Shown piece by piece: positions 27,233-34,470 of a stretch of 64,000 nucleotides of DNA. The notes below the pieces were generated by a model. The model had not been told where the DNA came from, made no database searches, and saw nothing but the letters and a program-made list of their open reading frames with translations. A program made the position numbers and the translations under genes. This stretch comes from Anaeromyxobacter sp. (lineage in GTDB: Bacteria; Myxococcota; Myxococcia; Myxococcales; Anaeromyxobacteraceae), in NCBI GenBank assembly GCA_016718565.1, contig JADKCZ010000001.1, positions 1,426,001 to 1,490,000 of the forward strand. Direction: 5' to 3'. Within the stretch, counting starts at the first letter, position 1. Each line of letters begins with the position of its first letter.

Positions 27233-28831
27233 ATGGCCACCGAGCCGAGGGGCTACGTCGCCCTGCACCTGCACGCCCACCTGCCGTTCGTCCGGCACCC
27301 GGAGCACGAGGACTTCCTCGAGGAGGACTGGCTCTACGAGGCCATCAGCGAGACCTACCTGCCGCTGCTGCGGGTCTTCGACCGGGCGGCCGACGAGGGG
27401 ATCCCGTTCCGCATCTCGCTGACCATGTCACCGCCGCTGGTGGCCATGCTGCGCGACGAGCTGCTGATGAGCCGGTACGCCCGGCGCCTCGACAAGCTCT
27501 GCGAGCTGGCCGCCAAGGAGGCCCACCGCACCCGCAACGACCCGACCTTCAACGGGCTGGCCCGCCACTACCAGCACGAGTTCGGCGAGCTGCGCACGCT
27601 CTTCCACGACCGCTACCACCGCGACCTGGTGGCGGCCTTCCGGCGGCTGGAGGAGGCCGGGCGGCTGGAGCTGCTCACCTGCGGCGCCACCCACGGCTTC
27701 CTGCCGCTCATGCAGCAGTACCCGGAGGCGGTGCGGGCCCAGATCGCCGTGGCCGCCACCCACCACCGGCGCCACTTCGGCAAGGACCCGGTGGGCATCT
27801 GGCTGCCCGAGTGCGGCTACTTCCCCGGCGTCGAGGCCGTGCTGGCCGAGCAGAACATCCGCTACTTCTTCGTGGACACCCACGGGGTCACCGACGCCAC
27901 GCCCCGGCCGCGCTACGGGGTCTACGCCCCCATCTACACGCCCTCCGGGCCGGCCGCCTTCGCGCGCGACCCCGAGTCGTCGATGCAGGTCTGGAGCGCG
28001 GAGTCGGGCTACCCGGGCGACCCGGACTACCGAGAGTTCTACCGGGACGTCGGCTGGGACCTCGACTTCGAGCACGTCAAGGACTACGTGCAGCCGACCG
28101 GCGCCCGCAAGAACGTGGGCATCAAGTACTTCCGCATCACCGGCAAGACCGCCCACAAGGAGCCCTACTCGCCGCAGCGGGCGGCCGAGCGGGCCGCGGC
28201 CCACGCCGGCAACTTCATGTACAACCGCGAGCGGCAGGTGGAGCACCTGGCCGCCTCCATGGGCGGGGTCCGGCCCATCGTGGTCTCGCCCTACGACGCC
28301 GAGCTCTACGGCCACTGGTGGTACGAGGGGCCGCAGTTCATCGACTACCTCATCCGCAAGGTGGCCTTCGACCAGAAGGTCTTCAAGCTGGCCACCCCGG
28401 GCGACTACCTGCGGGAGAACCCGGAGCAGCAGCTGGCCACCCCGCCGCTCTGCTCCTGGGGCGCCGGCGGCTACGCCGGGGTGTGGCTCGACGGCTCCAA
28501 CGACTGGATCTACCGGCACCTGCACAAGGCGGCCGAGCGGATGATCGCCCTGGCCCGCGACTACCGGCAGCCGGGCCCGCTGGAGCAGCGCGCCCTCAAC
28601 CAGGCGGCCCGCGAGCTGCTGCTGGCGCAGTCCTCCGACTGGGCCTTCATCATGAAGACCGGCACCATGGTGGAGTACGCCATCCGGCGCACCAAGGAGC
28701 ACGTGCTGCGCTTCACCCGGCTGCACGACCAGCTGCGCGCCGGCCAGGTCGACGAGACCTGGCTGGCCCACGTGGAGGGGAAGGACAACCTCTTCCCGGA
28801 GCTCGACTACCGCGTCTACCAGCCGCGGTAG
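27233..28831 (+). CDS. GH57 family 1,4-alpha-glucan branching enzyme (DUF1957 type)
   Basis: 532-aa glycoside hydrolase of family 57. N-terminal block GYVALHLHAHLPFVRHPE. The nucleophile glutamate is E193 in WLPECGY and the acid/base aspartate is D355 in SPYDAELYGHWWYEG, matching characterised GH57 branching enzymes. The C-terminal helical region (about 420-530) contains the conserved WAFIMKTGTMVEYA. It introduces alpha-1,6 branches into glycogen-like glucan in the cytosol. ATG directly abuts the preceding stop, indicating coupling with the DUF4912 gene. No other glycogen genes lie in the window. Confidence 0.93.
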   Translation: MATEPRGYVALHLHAHLPFVRHPEHEDFLEEDWLYEAISETYLPLLRVFDRAADEGIPFRISLTMSPPLVAMLRDELLMSRYARRLDKLCELAAKEAHRTRNDPTFNGLARHYQHEFGELRTLFHDRYHRDLVAAFRRLEEAGRLELLTCGATHGFLPLMQQYPEAVRAQIAVAATHHRRHFGKDPVGIWLPECGYFPGVEAVLAEQNIRYFFVDTHGVTDATPRPRYGVYAPIYTPSGPAAFARDPESSMQVWSAESGYPGDPDYREFYRDVGWDLDFEHVKDYVQPTGARKNVGIKYFRITGKTAHKEPYSPQRAAERAAAHAGNFMYNRERQVEHLAASMGGVRPIVVSPYDAELYGHWWYEGPQFIDYLIRKVAFDQKVFKLATPGDYLRENPEQQLATPPLCSWGAGGYAGVWLDGSNDWIYRHLHKAAERMIALARDYRQPGPLEQRALNQAARELLLAQSSDWAFIMKTGTMVEYAIRRTKEHVLRFTRLHDQLRAGQVDETWLAHVEGKDNLFPELDYRVYQPR

Positions 28832-28900
28832 GCCGCGGCCGCCCGCCCCGGGGCCCCACCGGGGCGCGGCCGCCGCCGCGGGCGTGCGCTAGCCTCGGGC

Positions 28901-29371
28901 ATGGCCCAGACCAGCGCCGACCGCTTCGCTGCCCACGCCCTCGACCTCTTCGCCCCGCTCGGTCCGGGCGTCACGGCGCGGCGCATGTTCGGCGGGCTCG
29001 GCTTCTACGCCGCCGGCCGCTTCTTCGCGGTGGGCGACCAGGACGAGGGGCGGCTCTACCTCAAGGTGGACGACCTCACCCGGCCTGCCTTCGAGGCCGC
29101 GGGCGGGCAGCCGTTCACCTACACGATGCCCGGCCAGGCGGTCGCGACCATGGCCTACCTCACGCCGCCCGACGCGGCGCTCGAGGACCCGGAGGCGATG
29201 CTGCCGTGGGCCCGGCTGGCGCTCGAGGCGGCCGGTCGCGCCGCCGCGGCCAAGGCGGCCAGGGCTGCCAAGAAGCCCAGGGCTGCCAAGAAGCCCAGGG
29301 CCGCCAAGAAGCCCAGGGTCGCCAAGGGGGCCTCCGCCCGCAGGCCGCCTGCCTCGCGGCGCCGCCGCTGA
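28901..29371 (+). CDS. TfoX N-terminal-domain protein with basic Ala/Lys C-terminal tail
   Basis: 156-aa protein. Residues 1-105 match the TfoX-N fold (ARRMFGGLGFYAAGRFFAV ... LYLKVDD ... YLTPPDAAL), found in Sxy/TfoX competence regulators and in many uncharacterised small proteins. Residues about 110-156 form a basic tail of AAKKPR repeats ending in SRRRR, resembling H1-like tails and suited to nucleic-acid binding. No C-terminal TfoX domain. TAGCCT about 5 nt before the ATG suggests a leaderless start. Converges with the hemerythrin gene: the two stop codons are adjacent. Confidence 0.8.
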   Translation: MAQTSADRFAAHALDLFAPLGPGVTARRMFGGLGFYAAGRFFAVGDQDEGRLYLKVDDLTRPAFEAAGGQPFTYTMPGQAVATMAYLTPPDAALEDPEAMLPWARLALEAAGRAAAAKAARAAKKPRAAKKPRAAKKPRVAKGASARRPPASRRRR

Positions 29372-30070
29372 CTACCCCCTGCCCGCCGCCGCGGCGACCT
29401 GCTTGGCCAGGAAGCGGGTCTCGATGCGCCCGCGGTCGCCGCCCGGGTGCAGGGTCAGCGTCAGGCCGGAGGGGCCAGGCGAGGCCAGCGCCGCGATGGC
29501 CTTCTGCAGCCCCAGCTCGGCCACCCGCTTGCCCCCCAGCGCCACCACCAGATCCCCGGCCGCCACGCCGGCGCGGTGCAGGCCGCGCCCGGGGGTCACC
29601 GACAGCACCCGCAGCAGCGCCCCGCTCGGCACCACCCAGGTGCCGCCCCGCGCCTGCAGGACGACGTCGGCGGCGCCCCGCTCCAGCAGCCAGCGCGCCA
29701 GCTGCTTGTCCAGGTCGAGGATGTGGCTGGTCAGCCACTGGATCATCCAGCCGCCGATGAGCTCGCTCATCCCCTCGGTCAGCCCGTCGAGGTCGTAGTC
29801 GAAGCGCAGCCGGCCGAAGGCGCGCACGAAGCCGGCGTGGGCCTCGCGGTGGCGCTCGGCCCCCGGGTAGGCGGCCGCCTCCATCATCCGCTCCTCGGTG
29901 TCGAAGTGGCTGACGGCGTAGTCGCCGAGGAAGTCGAGGAGCCGCCCGACGGCCGAGGGGTCGGAGGCGAGGGCCCCGAGCAGCCGGTCCACCTGGATGA
30001 TCAGCTCCTTGTGCTGCGCGTCGATCTCCGCCACCCCGGTGGCGAAGCCATCGGACCAGGTCAGACCCAT
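29372..30070 (-). CDS. Bacteriohemerythrin fused to a PDZ domain
   Basis: 232-aa protein. The N-terminal domain (1-125) is a hemerythrin with all seven di-iron ligands in register: H20, H55, E59, H74, H78, H116 and D121. It should bind O2 or sense it, or store iron. Residues about 140-230 form a PDZ-like domain (SVTPGRGLHRAGVAAGDLVVALGGKRV) that would bind peptide termini. No signal peptide, so cytosolic. I use the ATG at 30070, six bases after AGGGGGG; the ATG at 30076 would sit against that run. I know no characterised protein of this exact architecture; oxygen-dependent protein targeting is a guess. Confidence 0.85.
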   Translation of the reverse strand: MGLTWSDGFATGVAEIDAQHKELIIQVDRLLGALASDPSAVGRLLDFLGDYAVSHFDTEERMMEAAAYPGAERHREAHAGFVRAFGRLRFDYDLDGLTEGMSELIGGWMIQWLTSHILDLDKQLARWLLERGAADVVLQARGGTWVVPSGALLRVLSVTPGRGLHRAGVAAGDLVVALGGKRVAELGLQKAIAALASPGPSGLTLTLHPGGDRGRIETRFLAKQVAAAAGRG

Positions 30071-30217
30071 GGTCATCCCCCCTGCGAGCCCCCCCGGGGC
30101 CACGGCGCCGCCCGTCCGCGAGCCCCCCCGGCCCGCCGCGCGCGGCTGCTGCGGCAGGGAGTTTGCCAGCCTCCCGGCCCGGCGGGGAAGCGACGCGCCG
30201 ACCCGGGCGTTCTCGCG

Positions 30218-30247
30218 TTGACGGGGGAGGGGCCACCCGCATACCCT
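30218..30247 (+). promoter_or_regulatory. Promoter of lysS and the envelope gene block
   Basis: -35 TTGACG (30218-30223), 18-bp spacer, -10 TACCCT (30242-30247). Predicted start near 30254 leaves about 26 nt of leader containing AAGAG before the lysS ATG. Confidence 0.55.
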
Positions 30248-30279
30248 CCGCCAGCCCTTTCCCCCGTGGAATTCAAGAG

Positions 30280-31839
30280 ATGGACCAAAAGACCCCCACC
30301 GCAGACGACCTCGGCGCGACCGAGCGCGAGATCATCGCCACCCGCCGGGAGAAGGCCGAGGCCCTCCGGGCGCTGGGGGTGAACCCCTTCGGCAACGGGG
30401 TGTCCCCGGCCCACCTGGCCGCCGACCTGCACGCCCGCTACGGCGAGCAGCCGGCCGACGAGATCGCCAGGGACCCCGGCGCCTGGTCGGTGGCCGGCCG
30501 GGTGCTGGCGGTCCGCAGCTTCGGCAAGGCGGCCTTCCTCAAGGTCCAGGACCGCACCGGCACCATCCAGGTATGGGTGAAGAAGGACAAGGTCGGGGAG
30601 CGCGGCTTCGAGGTCTTCAAGCTCCTGGACGTGGGCGACATCGTGGCGGCCGAGGGGCCCGCCACCCGCACCAAGACCGGCGAGCTCACCGTGGAGGCGG
30701 CCACCTTCACCATCCTCACCAAGGCCACCCGCCCGCTGCCGGAGAAGTGGCACGGCCTCACCGACGTGGAGCAGCGCTACCGGCAGCGCTACGTGGACCT
30801 GGTGGTCACGCCCGGCGTGCGCGAGACCTTCGTCAAGCGCGCCCGCATCGTCTCCACCATCCGGCGCTTCCTGGACGGGCGCGGCTACCTGGAGGTGGAG
30901 ACCCCCACCCTGCACAAGCCGGAGGAGGCCGGCGGCGCGGCGGCCCGGCCCTTCCAGACCCACCACAACGCGCTCGACCTCGACCTCAAGCTGCGCATCG
31001 CCACCGAGCTGCACCTCAAGCGGCTGGTGGTGGGCGGGCTGGACCGCGTCTACGAGATCGGCCGCATCTGGCGCAACGAGGGGATCGACCGGCGCCACAA
31101 CCCGGAGTTCACCTCCATCGAGTTCTACCAGGCCTTCGCCACCCACGAGGACCTGATGGCCCTCACCGAGCAGCTCTTCCACGAGCTGGCGGTGCAGGTG
31201 GCCGGGGCGCCGACCATCACCTTCCAGGGGCAGGCCATCGACCTCACCCCGCCGTTCCCGCGCGTCTCCATGCTGGCGGAGGGGGCGCGCGCCCTGGGGC
31301 TCTCGCCGGAGGACGCCCTGGCCGGCCGCGGCCTGGCCGAGGCGCTGGGCCGCGCCGCCGCCCGCGAGAACGACTCGGCGGACGCCTGGAAGCTGGAGCA
31401 GGCGGCCAAGCGGACCCCCGGCGAGATCATCGCGGTGGCCTTCGAGGTCTTCTGCGAGCGCCAGCTGCCGAAGGACCGCCCGGCCTTCGTGGTGGACTTC
31501 CCGCTGGAGACCTCGCCGCTGTCGCGCCGGCGCGACGCCGACCCCCGCCTGGTGGACCGCTTCGAGCTCTTCGTGGCCGGCATGGAGCTGGCCAACGCCT
31601 TCTCCGAGCTCAACGACCCGGCCGACCAGCGGGCCCGCTTCGAGGCCCAGGCCCGGGCCAAGGCGGCCGGCGACGACGAGGCCATGCCCTTCGACGAGGA
31701 CTTCGTGCGGGCCCTGGAGCACGGCATGCCGCCCACCGCCGGCGAGGGCATCGGCATCGACCGCCTCACCATGCTGCTGACCGACTCGGCGTCCATCCGC
31801 GACGTCATCCTCTTCCCGCTGCTCAAGACCCGCGAGTGA
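30280..31839 (+). CDS. lysS: Lysyl-tRNA synthetase (class II)
   Basis: 519-aa class II synthetase. An N-terminal OB-fold anticodon-binding domain (about 60-160: WSVAGRVLAVRSFGKAAFLK) precedes the catalytic core. Motif 2 is YEIGRIWRNEGIDRRHNPEF and motif 3 is GIGIDRLTML near the end. Length is typical. ATG chosen with AAGAG in front. Its stop overlaps the GTG of the LolC/E-type permease (GTGA), an arrangement of lysS with lolCDE that is common in delta-proteobacteria. Confidence 0.96.
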   Translation: MDQKTPTADDLGATEREIIATRREKAEALRALGVNPFGNGVSPAHLAADLHARYGEQPADEIARDPGAWSVAGRVLAVRSFGKAAFLKVQDRTGTIQVWVKKDKVGERGFEVFKLLDVGDIVAAEGPATRTKTGELTVEAATFTILTKATRPLPEKWHGLTDVEQRYRQRYVDLVVTPGVRETFVKRARIVSTIRRFLDGRGYLEVETPTLHKPEEAGGAAARPFQTHHNALDLDLKLRIATELHLKRLVVGGLDRVYEIGRIWRNEGIDRRHNPEFTSIEFYQAFATHEDLMALTEQLFHELAVQVAGAPTITFQGQAIDLTPPFPRVSMLAEGARALGLSPEDALAGRGLAEALGRAAARENDSADAWKLEQAAKRTPGEIIAVAFEVFCERQLPKDRPAFVVDFPLETSPLSRRRDADPRLVDRFELFVAGMELANAFSELNDPADQRARFEAQARAKAAGDDEAMPFDEDFVRALEHGMPPTAGEGIGIDRLTMLLTDSASIRDVILFPLLKTRE

Positions 31840-33749
31840 GCGGAGGGGCCGGACCGCAGGGGCGCCCGGGCGCCGACGACCTCCACGCCGACCACCCGGT
31901 CGCCCCGGTCTTCTCCACCCGCGCCTTCCTGCTGGTGCTGGTGGGGGTGGTGGTGGCGGGCGCCGGCGCCCCGGTGCTGCACGCGGCGCTGGCCGCCCGG
32001 GGTGGCCTGCCGGCCGGGCTGGCCACCGGCCTGGCCGCGGGGGGCGCGGGGCTGGTCGGCGCGGCCTTCGGCGCCGCGGCGGCGCTGGTGGGGCGGCGCC
32101 TGGCCTTCTACGAGGTGACGGCGGCCGGCCTGCTCTGGACCGCCACGGTGGCGCTGCGGGTGGCGGTGCTGCCGCTGTCGCGCGGCGGCCCGGCGGGCCT
32201 GGAGGGGCTGGAGGCGCAGGGCACCCTGGTGGTGGTGCTGGGGCTGCTCTCGGCGGGGGTGCTGGCGGCGGTGGCGGTCTTCATCGGCGCCACCCTGGCC
32301 TACCTGCTGGCCGGCTCGGGCCGCCTCGACGCCTCGCTCTCCTTCGAGCTCTACGTGGCGCGCAGCCACCTGCGCCTGTCCCCGCGCACCCTGCTCGGGC
32401 TCTTCCTGCTGTGCGTCACCGGGGTGCTGCCCGGCCTGCTGATCCTGCTGGTCCGCTCCCTGGTGGCCGACGCCGCCGAGCGGCGCGCCGAGCGGCGCGG
32501 GCTGCTGCACGCCCGGGCCCGCCTGCCGGCCACGCTGCTCATGACCCTCATCTCCATCGGCGGGGTGGCCATCGGGGTGTGGGCGCTCACCGTGGTGCTG
32601 TCGGTCATGAGCGGCTTCGAGGCCGACCTGAAGCACAAGATCCTGGGCCACAACGCCCACGGCATGGTGATGAAGTACGGCCAGAACGACTTCACCGACT
32701 GGCGCGAGGCGCGCGAGAAGGTGCGCGGCGTCCCGGGCGTGGTGGGGGCCACCCCCTTCCTCTACAACGAGGTGATGATCGCGGCCGGCCAGAACCTGAC
32801 CGGCGCGGTGGTCAAGGGCATCGACCCGGCCACCATCGGCACCGTCACCGACCTGCCGGCCGCGGTGGAGGAGGGCGAGCTGGCCTGGCTCTCCGAGCCC
32901 ACCCGGGTGCCCATCTCGCCGGTGCGCGACGCCGCGGCGCCGCCCCCGGCCGGCCCGCTGCCGGCCATCGTCATCGGGCGCGAGCTGGCCCGCAGCCTGC
33001 GGGTCTTCGTGGGCGACCAGGTCAGCGTGGTCTCGCCCTTCGGCGACCTCGGGCCGGCCGGCCCGCAGCCCAAGAGCCGCCTCTTCCGGGTGGCCGCCCT
33101 CTTCTACAGCGGCATGTACGAGTACGACGCCAAGTTCGCCTACCTGGAGCTGGCCGAGGCGCAGCGCTTCTTCGCCACCGGCGACGCCGTCACCGGCCTG
33201 GAGCTCAAGGTGAAGGACGTCGACGCGGCGCGCGGCGTGCTGGCGCGGGTCCAGGCCGCGCTGGGCGGCTACCCCTACCGCACCAAGGACTGGGGCGAGC
33301 TCAACCGCAACCTCTTCTCCGCCCTGCAGATGGAGAAGCTGGTGATGGCGGTGATCCTGGGCTTCATCGTGCTGGTGGCCAGCTTCATCATCGTGGCCAC
33401 CCTGATCATGCTGGTGCTGGAGAAGACCCGCGAGATCGCGGTGCTCAAGTCGATGGGCGCCGGGGTGCCGGGCATCATGAAGATCTTCGTGGCCGAGGGG
33501 CTGACCATCGGCGCGGTGGGCACCTTCTTCGGCCTGGTGCTGGGGCTCGGCACCTGCCTGCTGGTGGACCGGGTGGGCATCCCGCTCGACCCGGAGGTCT
33601 ACTACATCTCCAACCTGCCGGTGCTCATGGACCCCGGGCAGTTCGGCCTGGTGGCGCTCATGAGCGTGGCGCTGGCGTTCCTGGCCACCATCTACCCGGC
33701 CACCAAGGCCGCCCGGCTCAGGCCGGTCGACGGCCTGCGGAGCGAGTGA
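31836..33749 (+). CDS. LolC/LolE-type lipoprotein-releasing ABC permease with N-terminal membrane extension
   Basis: 637-aa inner-membrane permease; ordinary LolC/E proteins have about 400. Residues 30-160 add several hydrophobic helices. The family-like start ELYVARSHLRLS appears only at about 171, followed by another helix (184-207), a charged loop and then TM1 proper (LMTLISIGGVAIGVWAL, VMSGFEADLKHKILG, 224-260). The periplasmic MacB-like domain spans about 260-500 and the last three helices carry MEKLVMAVILGF ... EKTREIAVLKSMG ... YPATKAARLRPVDGLRSE. With LolD next door it should extract lipoproteins from the inner membrane. Only one permease gene is present, so a homodimer (LolF-like) is likely. 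GTG start overlaps the lysS stop. Confidence 0.88.
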   Translation: MSGGAGPQGRPGADDLHADHPVAPVFSTRAFLLVLVGVVVAGAGAPVLHAALAARGGLPAGLATGLAAGGAGLVGAAFGAAAALVGRRLAFYEVTAAGLLWTATVALRVAVLPLSRGGPAGLEGLEAQGTLVVVLGLLSAGVLAAVAVFIGATLAYLLAGSGRLDASLSFELYVARSHLRLSPRTLLGLFLLCVTGVLPGLLILLVRSLVADAAERRAERRGLLHARARLPATLLMTLISIGGVAIGVWALTVVLSVMSGFEADLKHKILGHNAHGMVMKYGQNDFTDWREAREKVRGVPGVVGATPFLYNEVMIAAGQNLTGAVVKGIDPATIGTVTDLPAAVEEGELAWLSEPTRVPISPVRDAAAPPPAGPLPAIVIGRELARSLRVFVGDQVSVVSPFGDLGPAGPQPKSRLFRVAALFYSGMYEYDAKFAYLELAEAQRFFATGDAVTGLELKVKDVDAARGVLARVQAALGGYPYRTKDWGELNRNLFSALQMEKLVMAVILGFIVLVASFIIVATLIMLVLEKTREIAVLKSMGAGVPGIMKIFVAEGLTIGAVGTFFGLVLGLGTCLLVDRVGIPLDPEVYYISNLPVLMDPGQFGLVALMSVALAFLATIYPATKAARLRPVDGLRSE

Positions 33750-34423
33750 TGGGCGCCCCCTTCGTCAGCGTGCAGGGGCTCGGCAAGACCTACCTGATGG
33801 GCGGCCGCCGCCTGGAGGTGCTGCGCGGCATCGACCTCACCATCGAGGCCGGCGAGCTGGTGGCGCTGACCGGGCCCTCCGGGGCCGGCAAGAGCACCTT
33901 CCTGCACGTGCTCGGCACCCTCGACGCGCCCAGCGCCGGCCGGGTGCTCTTCGACGGGGTGGACGTCTTCGCCCGCGGCGAGGAGGACCTGGCCACCTTC
34001 CGCAACGGCACGGTGGGCTTCGTCTTCCAGAGCCACCACCTGCTGCCCGAGTTCACCGCGCTGGAGAACGCCATGATGCCGGCGCTCATCCGCCGGGTGC
34101 CGCGCGCCGAGGCGGCGACGCGGGCGGCCGAGGTGCTGGCGCTGGTGGGCCTGGCCGACCGGCAGGGCCACCGGCCCGGCGAGCTCTCCGGCGGGGAGCA
34201 GCAGCGGGTGGCGCTGGCCCGGGCCCTCTGCCTCTCGCCCCGCCTGCTGCTGGCCGACGAGCCCACCGGCAACCTCGACCCGCGCACCGCCGAGGGCATC
34301 CACGCCCTGCTCTACGACCTGAACGCCCGCCTCGGGGTCACCGCCGTGGTGGTCACCCACAACGAGCGGCTGGCCGACGCGCTGCCGCGCCGCCTGCGCC
34401 TGGCGGCGGGGCGCCTGGAGTGA
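33749..34423 (+). CDS. lolD: LolD lipoprotein-releasing ABC ATPase
   Basis: 224-aa ATPase of the MacB/LolD type. Walker A is GPSGAGKST, the Q-loop lies in VFQSHHLLPEFTALEN, the ABC signature is LSGGEQQRVALARAL, Walker B is LLADEPTGNLD and the H-switch is VTHNE. It energises transfer of lipoproteins to LolA. The ATG overlaps the permease stop by one base (TGATG). LolA and LolB are not in the window. Confidence 0.95.
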   Translation: MGAPFVSVQGLGKTYLMGGRRLEVLRGIDLTIEAGELVALTGPSGAGKSTFLHVLGTLDAPSAGRVLFDGVDVFARGEEDLATFRNGTVGFVFQSHHLLPEFTALENAMMPALIRRVPRAEAATRAAEVLALVGLADRQGHRPGELSGGEQQRVALARALCLSPRLLLADEPTGNLDPRTAEGIHALLYDLNARLGVTAVVVTHNERLADALPRRLRLAAGRLE

Positions 34424-34431
34424 GAAACCCT

Positions 34432-34460
34432 TTGAGCCTCCGCGACCTTTGCACTAGATT
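34432..34460 (+). promoter_or_regulatory. Internal promoter ahead of bamA
   Basis: -35 TTGAGC (34432-34437), 17-bp spacer, -10 TAGATT (34455-34460), just after the lolD stop. Predicted start near 34467 lies 4 nt before a GTG (34471), supporting that GTG as the bamA start. Confidence 0.6.
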
Positions 34461-34470
34461 CCGCCGTTCC

